Shown here one piece after another: positions 44,517 to 55,739 of a stretch of DNA of 64,000 nucleotides. Each line of letters opens with the position of its first letter. Within the stretch, counting starts at the first letter, position 1. The notes beneath the pieces were generated by a model. That model had not been told where the DNA came from. It was given only the letters and a program-made list of their open reading frames with translations, and did no database searches. Source of the stretch: Strigamia acuminata (lineage: Eukaryota; Arthropoda; Chilopoda; Geophilomorpha; Linotaeniidae); NCBI GenBank assembly GCA_949358305.1, contig OX442322.1:2232001-2296000 (forward strand), written 5' to 3'. The position numbers were made by a program, and so were the translations under genes.

Positions 44517-44824
44517 TGTTAAGATATTGTGTACACTAATGACCATTTATGCACATGTAACTATATCTATGTATCGTATTATTTAATCGCACGGTGTATG
44601 TATGTATATTAAGCAAACGCAAGCGTTTGCACTCTTTGTTTACATACAGTGTCTGTATGCTGCCAACAGGTGGCTCCTGTCATATTAGGTCACATGACCA
44701 TTGAATAAAATCACTTGATGTTTGATTCTCACCTGTGATGATGTGTGCTTTTATCACCTGCTATGTTTTTCCACACCACTGCATATACTAGCTGTTTATA
44801 TGGATTCACAGCAACATTATAACA
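44517..44824 (+). repeat. CopG 3' LTR
   Basis: Looks identical to 38947-39254. Preceded by the polypurine tract cggggggccgat and followed by the target duplication aaatg. Confidence 0.95.
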
Positions 44825-47800
44825 AAATGCACTTGACGTGGGTCCCTTGCATACGTTGACAATGCGCTTATCGCAAACGATAGATCCGGTCGAGTGACCA
44901 CCATCACGTGCATCAGTGATCCCAATATTTGTTGGTATAATTGCTGATCAATTTTCTTCGAATTTTCAAAATCATTCAGGTCCTGACCGGTCGCCATCGG
45001 CGTGTTCGCGACGATCCCGTCAAATAAGTCGTACTTCACCAAAATTTCGCTAACGTATTTCTGTTGACCAATAAAGACTCCTGCTTCCGTAATCGAAATT
45101 TCCATCCCAAGTAGGAAATGCACTTCACCCATGTCGATCACTTCAAAAACTCTTTTTAAACGTCTCATTATTCGGTCCAAAATTTTTGGTCGGGTGAACG
45201 CTGCTAAAATATCGTCCACATACACTCCCAAAATAAGATAGTCTTTCTTCTTTTTGTAAATATAAACACACCTGTCGTTTACTAACGGTATCAGGCCTAT
45301 TTTTGTCAGTTCTTCGTCCAGTCGTTGATTCCAACATCTGCCCGACTGGCGTAGGCCATACAGGCTGCGTTCGAGCTTGCAAACGAAATCTTCTTGCTCA
45401 TACCCCTCCGGCTGTTCCATGAAGATTGTTTCGTCAAGCAGACCGTAAAGGTAGGCTGTCTTAATATCAAATTGTCTTGTGAATAATTTGTGCTTCGCGA
45501 CCATGGACAAGATGATTCAAAGCGACTCCAGTCTGACCACTGGTGAGAAGGTTTCCGTAAAATCTATTCCGGCTCGCTGTGAATATCCCACCGCCACCAA
45601 CCTCGCCTTGTATTTGTTCACGCTTCGATCGGCGTTCAGCTTAATGCGAAATATCCACTTACTCTTGATTGTTGCCATTTTCTTCTCTCTCTTGACCAGG
45701 GTCCACACGTTGTTTACGTGTAACGAATCAATTTCGCTGTTCATTGCCTCTTTCCATCTTTCCTTGTCGGCACAGTTCATTGCTTGGTCAAAGGTTTCCG
45801 GTGTAAAAAACTCATCTACTAATAGTTCATCTGCAGCTTCGACCGCTGCATTGACCGCTTCATGCTGCGCTGCAATTCTCTGTGAGCGGCGTACTCCCTC
45901 TTGTTGCAATTGTTGTTCACGCAGTTCGAGTTGCTCTGCGTGGCGCTGTTCGAGTACGGCCTTCGTCGATCCCACTGGCCTCCCAACTCGTGCTAGTTGA
46001 TCCAATTGTTGCTCCGCCTGTTGCTCTGGTTGTGGTTCGTCTTCGACTGCAACCGCTGGCTGTTGGTTGTTGTCATCCACGTTCGGCTCTGCAACAATGA
46101 TTTCATCCTCGATTTCTTGGCAAAATCGTCGTTTTTCATTTTTCTCGTTTAAACTAAAAATGTCCGCTCCCCGAATTTTCTCGTTAAATATAACTGTTCT
46201 TCCTTCTTGTACCTTCTTGTCATCCGGAACGTAGACTCTGTACGCTTTTCTATCAACCGAATAGCCAATAAAAATCCCATGTTTCGCCTTTTGGTCGAGT
46301 TTTTGCCGTTTTTCTGCTGGGACGTGCAGGAAAGCCTCGCATCCAAAATTTCTCAAAAAATTTATTGCTTGCTTGCGCTTCGTCCACATCTCCTCCGGTA
46401 CTAGATCCCCGTTTGGTTTGGTCAAAGAGCGATTCTTCACGTACACCGACGTGGCTAAAGCCTCTGCCCAAAAACTCAATGGTAACCCTGATTCCAGCAG
46501 TAATGTCCGCGTCGCCTCCACGAGCGTTCGATTCGTCCGTTCTGAAATTCCGTTGCTGGACGGATTAAATGGCACCGTCAGTTCGTGGATTATGCCCTCT
46601 TCATTGCAAAAACGTTTGAAATTCGCGTTCACAAACTCGCCTCCATTGTCACTTCTGAATTTTTTCAATTTTTGTCCAGTTTGTTTCTCTGTCATCGCCT
46701 TAAACGTTTTAAAAAACTCAAATGTCTGCGATTTTTCCTTTAAGAAATAAACGAATTTCTTGCGTGTGAAATCTTCCGTCATTATTAATGCGTATTTGCT
46801 TCCCGCCAAAGATGAAACCTGAATCGGTCCTATTAGATCTGCATGCACCAATTGTAAAATCTCGTTTGATTGTTTTTCCTTGATTTTCTTGTAGGGACTT
46901 CTGGTCATCTTGCCCAAAATGCATGCCGTGCATTTTTCCAATTGTGCATCTACGTACTCCAAACCGTGAACCATTTCCTTTTTGGTCATTTTATCCATCG
47001 TCTGCTCGCTCATATGACACAAGCGTTTATGCCATAATTCCTTCGATTCCTTGGTTGTCGTGGTTACTGCATTCACCTGTTCTTCTTTTGTTAACTGCAA
47101 CAGGTACATGTTCCCATCTCTTATTCCTTTAGCAATTGTTTCTCCATTTGGGCTCTTTATGTCTGCCCAATTTCCTTTGAAGAAAATTCCGTAATTTTTC
47201 GCCGTCAAACGTGGAACCGACATCAAATTCCCCTTTAGTTCTGGAATAAACAGCACATCCATCAACAAAATCTTCATTGTCTGTCCTCCATCCAATTGGC
47301 AATTTAAAATCACGTTGCCCTTTCCTGTAGAAATGAGCTTCACTCCTTTCTTTGCTGTCGTGACTATTGTTTCCATTTCAACAAATGAACTGAACAATCC
47401 ACGTTTACTTGACATGTGTGCAGAAGCGCCCGAATCCAAAATCCAATCATCAATGTGGTCCTCGTTATCCAAATCAACAATGAGCGCATGCTGTATTGTT
47501 GCTTCTTCCACTTGCGCAATTTTTGCCGTTTCTTTGGTTCGTTGCGCTGCCTGTGCAGGTCGCTTCTCAGGATAGCGCTGCCAACAATTTTTGGCAATAT
47601 GGCCGCTTTTGCCACACTCGTAACATACTATTTTAGTCCCACCTTTCAACTTTTTGCCGCCAGAGTTCTTGCCAACTTGCGCCCGAAATGCCATTGTTGT
47701 GTTTTCCATTGCTGGTCCCCTCGTTCGGAATGTTGAGTGTTGCTCTTCTAGTTTCAACGCCCGCCGCAACTCTTCAATTGTCGCCGTTGCATTCGTTCGG

Positions 47801-48330
47801 AAATTCCTCGCGATATGCTCGTGTTTTTGCAAAAGTCCGCGTGTAACAAATAACATTAACTCACGATTTTTCACGTCTCGACCAACTGCTTTAGATCTGG
47901 CTTGAATGGACTTGGCTCTGTTCAAGTAGCTGTCCACGTTTTCGTCATTTTTCATGCGCAATTCCGCCAGTTCAGTTGCCGCGTCGATTTGCTGCTCCTC
48001 GGTCGCACCGGCATATAATGCTTTTAAAGCATCCCAGACCGCTTTTGCCTCAGTCATTTCCATGCAGTTTGCTGCTTCCTCGTCCGACATTGTTAAAACG
48101 ATGATGCCGAGCGCCTCGTTGTTCTTTTTCGCCCAATCGTCGTACGTGACGAGTTTATTCGCATAGTCTGCATCGCCTTGGATGGGCTCCACCACCGCTG
48201 GTTCGGTTATCATTTTTGTCAAGTTCTTTGCAGCCAATAAAGTCTTTACCTTGAACTGCCAGATGAAGTAGTTGTTTGGTTTCAAAAGTTCAATTCGATT
48301 TAACAAACCGCCCGAAATCGCATCCGCCAT
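44825..48330 (-). CDS. gag-pol: CopF Gag-Pol polyprotein, one in-frame UGA, cut by CopG
   Basis: From ATG 48330 (MADAISGGLLNRIELLKPNN). Gag has a UBN2-like fold region (KAVWDALKALYAG, ELRMKNDENVDSYLNRA) and a CCHC knuckle CYECGKSGHIAKNC (near 47600). Protease is LDSGASAHM (near 47425). Integrase has HKRLCH, CTACILGK and RSDNGGEF (near 46650). A Gln/Glu-rich linker with repeated EQ units lies near 45900-46090. RT is WKEAMNSEIDSL to ETFSPVVRLESL, UGA at 45517-45519 (codon 938; Arg expected), then SMVAKHKLFTRQFDIKTAYL, an active site reading YVDDILAAF (near 45215), and on to VHF at the CopG joint. RNase H follows at 38946. Apart from the UGA and one homopolymer shift it is intact. Confidence 0.92.
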
Positions 48331-48463
48331 TTTTCACGACGTTCGATTTTCGTTACGTTCGATTCCGTCACGTTTCTCCTTCGTACTTGCAGAAACACTC
48401 GAAAATATCGCCGGAGTGCCGTGTAGAGCTTCTCTTCGAAGAAAACCACCCTCTGCTACCACT
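48331..48463 (-). other. CopF leader with tRNA-iMet 3'-end primer site
   Basis: Next to the LTR, on the minus strand: TGGTAGCAGAGGGTGG (48446-48461). It matches the complement of the 3' end of animal initiator tRNA-Met with one mismatch. The leader is only about 130 bases. Confidence 0.8.
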
Positions 48464-48650
48464 TGTTGTATTTCGAATGTCCAAATCAAATGAAAGACCA
48501 CACGTTAACGGAACAGAAAATAACACGTCTTTTACTCTTCAAAAACAATTTTTACAATAATGGAATGACACGCGCATAACGTGTCGTGAACGTTACAAAA
48601 TCAGATAAAAACGTCAAACCAATGATAATTTACAACAATTAAATCTAACA
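48464..48650 (-). repeat. CopF 5' LTR
   Basis: 187 bp, partner of 38074-38260 with one difference noted. The target duplication acatc follows at 48651-48655. Confidence 0.93.
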
Positions 48651-49869
48651 ACATCCTCATCGGAATAATACTGACGATCGTTGTCGTTATCCAAATTATC
48701 GTCCAAGTTGTCAATAAAGGTTGTATATTTCTCAGGTAGGCCCAGCACGCCTTCAACTCCGCGCCTGCTCTCTACAAACTTCACATCACTTGTCTCGATG
48801 ACTTTGGAGAAGTCTGGCAACCAGACTCTGTAGCCCTTTGTAACCCGAGAATAGCCAAGCATTATTTCATGTAATGCTTTGTTATCTGTCTTGCCGTCTC
48901 GCACTCTCTTCTGCACAAACCAGAGACTTCTGAATTTTCTCAAATGTCGGAGTGATGGCTTGCGACCATAATACAGCTCCATCGGCGTCTTATCCGAGTT
49001 TAGCTTTGCTATTCTGTTTCTTAAATAGTTGAACGTCAAGATGGCTTCTCCCCAAAATCTGTGTTCCATCTGTACGTTGTAAATGAGAGCTCGCATCCCA
49101 TTTGCCAAAGTTTGGTTAAGTCTTTCAGAAACGCCGTTCTGGGCGGGGGTGTACGCATTGGTTTGCTCGTGAATGATCCCCTGCTCTTCAAGGTATTCCC
49201 CAAATTTATTGGAGCAAAACTCCATGCCATTATCCGTGCGAATGGCCAGAATCGATTTTCCCAGTAGTCGTTCGATCCTCTTCGAGTGTTTTCGAAATAA
49301 ATCGAATACTTCATTTTTCCTTTTCATCAAGTAGACGGTAGAATAGCGAGAATAGTCATCCGTGATTGTGAGAAAATATTTATTTCCCGAAAGAGTTTCT
49401 GTCGAAAACGCTCCACACACGTCCATGTGTAGGAGTTCTAGTGGTCCTTTCGATCTAATCCCCGGCAAGGACTTGTGAGAGATGGCTTTCTTCTTCAACA
49501 AGTCGCAGACATCACACTGCGTTATCGGAACGTCCAATAGTGGTAAACCGATCACGGCGTCACCTTTGCTCATCCCCTGGACACTTGGGAAATGAATGTG
49601 CCCCAATCGCTCGGGCCACAATCTCGCCTCTTCTGGATTTGACTTATTTCTGCTTAGCTCGGATGATTCTTGTTTCTTCTCCTCGCTCGTATTGGCTCTG
49701 TTGTTTTCCTTTTGTCTTAATTTTTCAATGTCTGGTTTTTGTTCACTTATTCGGATATAATAGAGTCTGTCCTTTTTGACTGCTTTCATAAGCTGTCTCT
49801 TCCATTGCGGGTCGTATATCTTGACCAAACCCGCACCGATAGCTACTCTGCATCTCGCCTTGTCAATAC
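48651..49869 (-). pseudogene. CopJ pol piece: integrase and linker
   Basis: From the CopI joint: IDKARCRVAIGAGLVKIYDP, then the integrase zinc region (PERLGHIHF, with Pro in place of the first zinc-binding His, then CDVCDLLKKK), LLHMDVCGAF, RTDNGMEF (near 49230) and NGVSERLNQ, the integrase C-terminal region (HGIMLGYSR as HEIMLGYSR) and the linker to EDV at the CopF joint. This stretch is open, with no frameshift seen. Confidence 0.88.
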
Positions 49870-50176
49870 TGTTAGAATGTCATGTTTAATTACCAATTGT
49901 ATTGAGACATATTTGTATCGTATTATTCAAGCAATAATGCTTTCTTTAGTCGGTGTTTATGTTTGCACTCAATCACTGTTATTATTTACATTCAGTCTGT
50001 ATATGTTGCCCACAGGTGGCACTCTTTGTAAAAGGTCACATGGCCTGTGAATAAAACTTCACTTGTTACCTGGTTTTTCACCTGTAAAGATGTTGTATAA
50101 TTATTTCCACTAGACATGTTATTCCAAACCACTGCAGAAGTCAACTATTTGGACAACTCTGCAACACTATTCAACA
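49870..50176 (+). repeat. CopI 5' LTR
   Basis: TGTTAGAATG to ATTCAACA. It contains acaggtggcac, the degenerate E-box gtcacatggc (50035-50044) and aataaa. Confidence 0.95.
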
Positions 50177-50962
50177 AGGTTATGGGCCGCAAATTGTCGG
50201 AATAACGTCTGGAACGATTCACAAACGTTTGGAGGTCACTAGGAAAAATCCACTCCATTTCATCCAAAATGGCGAAATTATTTGTCACTACCGTCTTCCC
50301 CCGAATATAACACCATGGTGTTGTATTCGAGTTTTGCTCAAAATGGCAAGTTAGTAAACATTGAGCAAAAATTCGAATATAACACCACTTCAGTTATAAC
50401 ACCATGGTGTTATATTCGAATACATCCCCATGGTGTTATATTCGAGTTTTTAATTGTTTTCGAATACAATACCATGGTGTTGTATTCGAATTTTTGGAAA
50501 TGTATGAAAGACGATCAGTGCGTACACTGGTAGCTTCCAAAACGCTACCAAAACGTGCACTGGATTTTACATACCGGTATTAAACATACACATTTAACAG
50601 ATTTTAGTTTATTTTTATTCTTGTTTTTGTTACTTCAAATAAAACACAAAAAAAATGTTTGTTTTTTCAATCACAGTTTTCAATACTCCGTACAAATTAA
50701 GAATTTTCCATTTTTTTACAAACTTACATGTTATTTGACGAATACAACACCATGGTGTTGTATTCGAATACAACAACAGGGTGGTGTTATATTCGAATAC
50801 AGCACCATGGTGTTATATTCGGGGGAAGACGGTAGTATTAGTACTAACATAATTTAAGAGCGAACTAACATCACAACACTGCACCTTGTTGTGATTATCA
50901 GTATTGAGAGTGTTTTTGAGCCAGTTTGTGTGAAAAGTGCCAATTAATACAAAGGAAACACA
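50177..50962 (+). other. CopI leader with primer site
   Basis: It starts aggttatgggcc (50177-50188), the tRNA-iMet anticodon-arm primer site. A shortened ccaaaatggcg motif is at 50263-50273. A MITE occupies 50291-50832. Confidence 0.8.
50291..50832. mobile_element. Palindrome-rich MITE with TA duplication
   Basis: Terminal inverted repeats start CCGTCTTCCCCCGAATA on both strands, flanked by TA (50289-50290 and 50833-50834), as in Tc1/mariner-type elements. The subterminal parts are built from about six copies of a self-complementary unit centred on aacaccatggtgtt, flanked by gaata and tattcg, some incomplete. The middle (50510-50740) is T-rich. No transposase. Confidence 0.82.
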
Positions 50963-53900
50963 ATAGATTCGGACAAATTGGAAAGAAAGATTACATTGCT
51001 AAACAGACTGAACTATGATAGTTGGAAGCAGCAAATCAAAGTGCTTTTGATGCACCACGGTTGTTGGGGATTTACCGATGGAACTGAAGAAGCGTTGGCA
51101 CCAGGAGCATCGTGGCGTGATCGTTCCGACTACAAATTGCGCAAAGGAAGAGCCTTCAGCTTGATCTATTATTCCATCGAGGAGCAGTACCACGAACTAC
51201 TCGGCGGAGTCGAGGACGCTAAAAAGGCGTGGGACACGCTGAAAACCAACTTTGAACCGGTCTCGAGGGCGCGAATAATACGTCTGTTGGACGAATTCTT
51301 CAGTCTCAAGTACGATCCGGCGACGGAAACGATCGGAGTTTTTGCGGCGAGAATACGAAACGCGGCGAAGAAATTGTCGGACGTCAAACACAAACTTGAG
51401 GACTTATACCAGGCATTCCAATTGATTAGATATTTACCACAAGAATATCAATCAATTGTTCAAACCATTTATAGATGGGAAGACATCAATTTCACTTTGG
51501 AAAAGGTAGAAATCGAATTGGTTGCAGAAGAAGGCAGACTCGCACAACAAAGACGAGATTCTGGCCAAGCACCGATTGTGGACGCGTTCAGCACTGGAAT
51601 GGGTTCTACCAACACTAAGACTAATGATAATTCGTCAAAATCCCAGCAACAGAGAAATAACCAAGGCAGTAAGGCGAATTATACTGGACAGAGAGGCGGC
51701 AAATCGAATTATCGAGGCGGCCGAAACACAAGAGGAAATTTTAGAGGGAACACGACCGGATCATCGGGACGGGGGCCGTGTTTTCGTTGTAACCAGCACG
51801 GACATTGGGCCAAAGATTGTACAGTCCAATTCCAATTGGCGCCAAACAACAATATGAAGACGAACACGGTGGAGGAACTTGACTCCAACATGCTGGATGT
51901 CGGATTCCTCACGGAATTGAGCGAAGAGGAGATGTTGCAGTGCAGTGCAGCCAGCAATTGCTGGATTAACAACACCGGGGCCACTGGACATTTCTGCAAA
52001 GACAGAAGTCAATTCCACAATTTCAGAGAAATGACCGGGACAATTAGTCAAGCAGACAAGAAGACCCTCATCCAAATACAAGGAGTCGGGGACGTTTGCA
52101 TCATGTGTCTAGTTGGGAACGACACAATCCCAATTACACTCAAAAAGGTCTATTATGCACCAGATTTACGTAGGAATTTGATGTCGGGGCCGTGCATCGA
52201 CGAGGCACGATGCAGAGTCGCTATAGGTGCGGGTTTGGTGAAGATTTATGATCCACAATGGAAACGACAATTGATGGAAGGAGTCAAAAAGGACAGACTA
52301 TACTACATCAAACTTAGCGACCAAAAACCTGATTTTGACAAGTTGAGAGAGAAGGAAGAGAGGAAAGTCAACGTAGGAGAGCAGAAGAACGAAAAATCAT
52401 CTGATTCGAGCAAGAAAAAATCAAATTCGGAGGAAGCAAGACTGTGGCACGAACGATTGGGGCACATTCATTTTCCGAGTGTGCAGTACATGAGCAAACG
52501 CGAAGCCGTCGTTGGATTACCCTTTCTGGACGTGCCCATTACACAATGTGATGTTTGCGACTTGGCGAAAAAGAAATCAGTGTCGCACAAGTCAATACCG
52601 GGGATTAGATCAAAAGCTCCACTAGAACTCTTACATATGGACGTGTGCGGAGCGTTTAGCACAGAAACGCTTTCGGGAAATAAATATTTTCTCACCATTA
52701 CGGATGATTATTCCCGCTACTCCACCGTCTATTTGATGAAGAGAAAGGACGAAGTATTCGACATATTTCGGAAACATGCAAAGAGGATTGAACGACTACT
52801 AGGAAAATCGATTCTCGCCATTCGCACAGACAACGGAATGGAGTTCTGCTCTAACGAATTCGGTGAATACCTTGAAGAGCAAGGAATAATCCACGAGAGG
52901 ACAAACGCATACACGCCCGCCCAGAACGGCGTTTCCGAAAGACTAAACCAGACTTTGGCCAATGGACTGCGAGCTCTCGTTTACGACGCACAATTGGAAC
53001 ATCGATTTTGGGGTGAAGACGTTTTGACGTTCAATTACTTGAGGAACAGAATTGCCAAGCTGAACTCAGACAAAACCCTAATGAAATTATACTATGGCCG
53101 CAAACCGTCACTACGGCATCTAAGAAAATTTGGAAGTCTCTGCTTTGTGCAGAAGAGAGTACGAGATGGGAAAATTGACAACAAAAGTTTGCATGGAATT
53201 ATGCTCGGCTATTCCAGGATCACAAAAGGCTATAGGATTTGGTTGCCAGACTTTTCCAAAGTCATCGAGACAAGTGATGTGAAATTTGTCGAAAGCAAGC
53301 GCGGAGTTGAAGGCGTGCTGGGCCTACCTGAGAAATATACAACATTTATTGACAATTTGAACGATAATTTGGACAACAACAACGATCGTCAGTACTACTC
53401 GGATGAAGATATAAGGCCACCGCTACCTCCGCCGCAACCTATCAAGAAGAAAGAGGAAGAAGAGTTGCCTCAAGTCAAGTTGAAGTTCAGATTGCCAGAA
53501 GACAAACTGCAACCTAACTTGCCAGCTATGAAGCACCCAAACGTTTTGCCGCAACCTGGACAAGCACTTGTGAATCCAGTCGCGACAATACCTGCACTTG
53601 TTTGGAAAAAGACCGAAAAAACGAGGCCAACTGGACAAAAGGACATTGAGTACACAATCGAAGGATATGATAAGCTAAGGTTACGTTCAATACCGGAAGT
53701 CAAACGTTATTGTGTGGATCACAACCTTTGTGTCCCGGAACATCTTTTTGACGACAAACGAAGAAAGAAACCTTCAGAGTCGAATGTAACGCTGGATGAC
53801 TTTGATTTCGACTTAGAAGCAAATCATCTTGACACCCACATACCCACGCGTTATGAAGAAGTAATAGGATTACCACAGAAGACTGAGTGGGATGAAGCTA

Positions 53901-55414
53901 TGTGTGATGAAATCAGCACAATGCACGAACGTGAAGTTTGAGAGTTGGTTCCGCCACCATCCGACACTAAGATCATAGGATGTAAATGGATTTATACTGT
54001 CAAACAGAACGACAAAGGAGAAGTTGCACGATATAAGGCAAGACACGTGGCGCAGGGCTTTTCACAAGTCTACGGCGAGTCCTATGAGGAGACTTTCTCT
54101 CCCGTAGTGGACTTTTCAATTGTACGTTTTATGTTCACGCTGCTCGTGTGCATGCTCAAATGGTCGTACATTCAGGCCGATGTTAAATGCGCCTATTTAT
54201 ACGCAAAGCTACATAAGACGGTGTACATGCGTCAACCCAAAGGATTTGTTCATCGCGGCAAAGAAAATTACGTCTGCAAATTACTTCGAGCAATATACGG
54301 TTTGCATGAATCTGGAAGAGAATGGGGTATTGAACTAGAGGAGACTTTATTAAAACTTGGTCTTCAACATGTCGATTGGTGCAACTGTGTCTACAAGTTC
54401 AAGAATGTTGCCTATTTGATTGTTTACGTCGATGATATTGTTGTTTTTGGCAAACAATATGAAGATGCGATGAATGTTCTCGATATGGTCAAAACGCAAT
54501 TCGACCTCGTAATTTTGGGAAAAACTAAGAAATTGTTGGGAGTCGAGTTTTACCCATTTAAACAACAAATGATTTTACATCAAAGGACATATGTCAACAA
54601 AGTGTTGCTGAGATTCTAGAACCACCTGGAATCAGTGAAAATCAGGTCACAGCCTATGATCAAATCAACTATTCTCACCAAGAAGCAATGTCCAAGTACG
54701 ATTGAGGACTTTAAGATCATGGAGAAGATCCCGTACAGAAGCCTACTTGGATCATTAGCGTTCATAGCATCAAGGACCAGACCTGACTTGACTTACGCAG
54801 TTAACATACTAAGTCAATTCCAGTCCAACCCAGGATGGGATCATTGGCTTGTATTGTTGGACTTATTAAGCTATTTAAGGACGACTAGGAACCACGGATT
54901 GATGTTGTTTCCTAACAACCGAATCGAGGTTATTGGTTACAGTGACTCTGATTATGCCAATAACCGTGATGACCGAATTTCAGTTGGTGGAACTCTCATA
55001 ACATTGGGATGTACGCCAATTTTCTGGAGGACATTCAAACAGCGGAACGTGACATTGTCCACCATAGAAGCGGAGTATGTAGCTCTCACAGAGACAGTGA
55101 AAGACTACATATGGATCGTTAGAGTGTTGTACGAGATTGTCCCTGATTTGGCAGATCGATTCTATCATCGAGTGTTATGTGATAATATCTCTACAGTCGA
55201 TTTTACTAAGTCAAATATCGAAAATAGGAAAACAAAGCATATCGATGTTCGATATCACTTCATTCGTGAGCTCGTTAAAAGGGATAATCTCCAAGTAATA
55301 CATGTTGGAACAAAGTCAAATTTCGCTGATATTTTTACAAAGTCGGTCGACAAGACCGATTTGGTGCATTTTTGTAATCGTTTTCTTATTGATTTGAATG
55401 TCTTGAGTGCTTAA
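50963..55414 (+). pseudogene. gag-pol: CopI Gag-Pol, three point lesions
   Basis: Same layout and length (1,484 codons) as CopG. The start codon is ATA instead of ATG at 50963 (then DSDKLERKITLLNR). The CCHC knuckle is CFRCNQHGHWAKDC. The protease position reads NNTGATGHF, so the catalytic Asp of DTG is Asn. The integrase has RTDNGMEF and NGVSERLNQ. UGA is at codon 993 (53939-53941) in EREV-stop-ELVPPPSD, and TAG at 54617-54619 replaces a Lys in LLRF-stop-NHLES. RT has YVDDIVVFG and RNase H has YSDSDYANNRDD. The UGA position equals that of CopG although surrounding codons differ at many third positions. Confidence 0.93.
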
Positions 55415-55432
55415 TAATACGAGGGAGCCGAT

Positions 55433-55739
55433 TGTTAGAATGTCATGTTTAATTACCAATTGTATTGAGACATATTTGTATCGTATTATTCAAGCAATAA
55501 TGCTTTCTTTAGTCGGTGTTTATGTTTGCACTCAATCACTGTTATTGTTTACATTCAGTTTGTATATGTTGCCCACAGGTGACACTCTTTGTAAAAGGTC
55601 ACATGGCCTGTGAATAAAACTTCACTTGTTACCTGGTTTTTCACCTGTAAAGATGTTGTGCAATTATTTCCACTAGACATGTTATTTCAAACCACTGCAG
55701 AAGTCAACTATTTGGACAACTCTGCAACACTATTCAACA
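55433..55739 (+). repeat. CopI 3' LTR
   Basis: Follows the purine tract gagggagccgat and ends ATTCAACA; the target duplication aatac is at 55740-55744. Confidence 0.95.

Larger units (their letters stand above)
38947..44824 (+). mobile_element. CopG: near-intact young copia
   Basis: 5,878 bp with two 308-bp LTRs (38947-39254 and 44517-44824) that look identical base for base, and a perfect 5-bp duplication aaatg (38942-38946 and 44825-44829). It has a primer site, leader, a single gag-pol frame broken only by one UGA, and a polypurine tract (cggggggccgat, 44505-44516). It is the youngest complete insertion in the nest. Confidence 0.96.
38074..48650 (-). mobile_element. CopF: second copia lineage, interrupted by CopG
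   Basis: Minus-strand copia with 187-bp LTRs (48464-48650 and 38074-38260, one difference seen) and a perfect 5-bp target duplication acatc (38069-38073 and 48651-48655) inside CopJ. Its proteins are only distantly similar to the other copias here. CopG sits in its RT/RNase H region. Confidence 0.93.
49870..55739 (+). mobile_element. CopI: full-length copia with a nested MITE
   Basis: 5,870 bp, LTRs 49870-50176 and 55433-55739 (307 bp each, six differences by eye), with a perfect 5-bp duplication aatac (49865-49869 and 55740-55744) inside CopJ protease/integrase sequence. The gag-pol frame is open apart from three point lesions. A 542-bp inverted-repeat element sits in the leader. Confidence 0.95.

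Noticed and set aside
45479-48560. Plus-strand frames such as 45479-46000 and 46373-46750.
   Set aside because: Antisense shadows of CopF gag-pol, with low-complexity Ser/Cys-rich translations.
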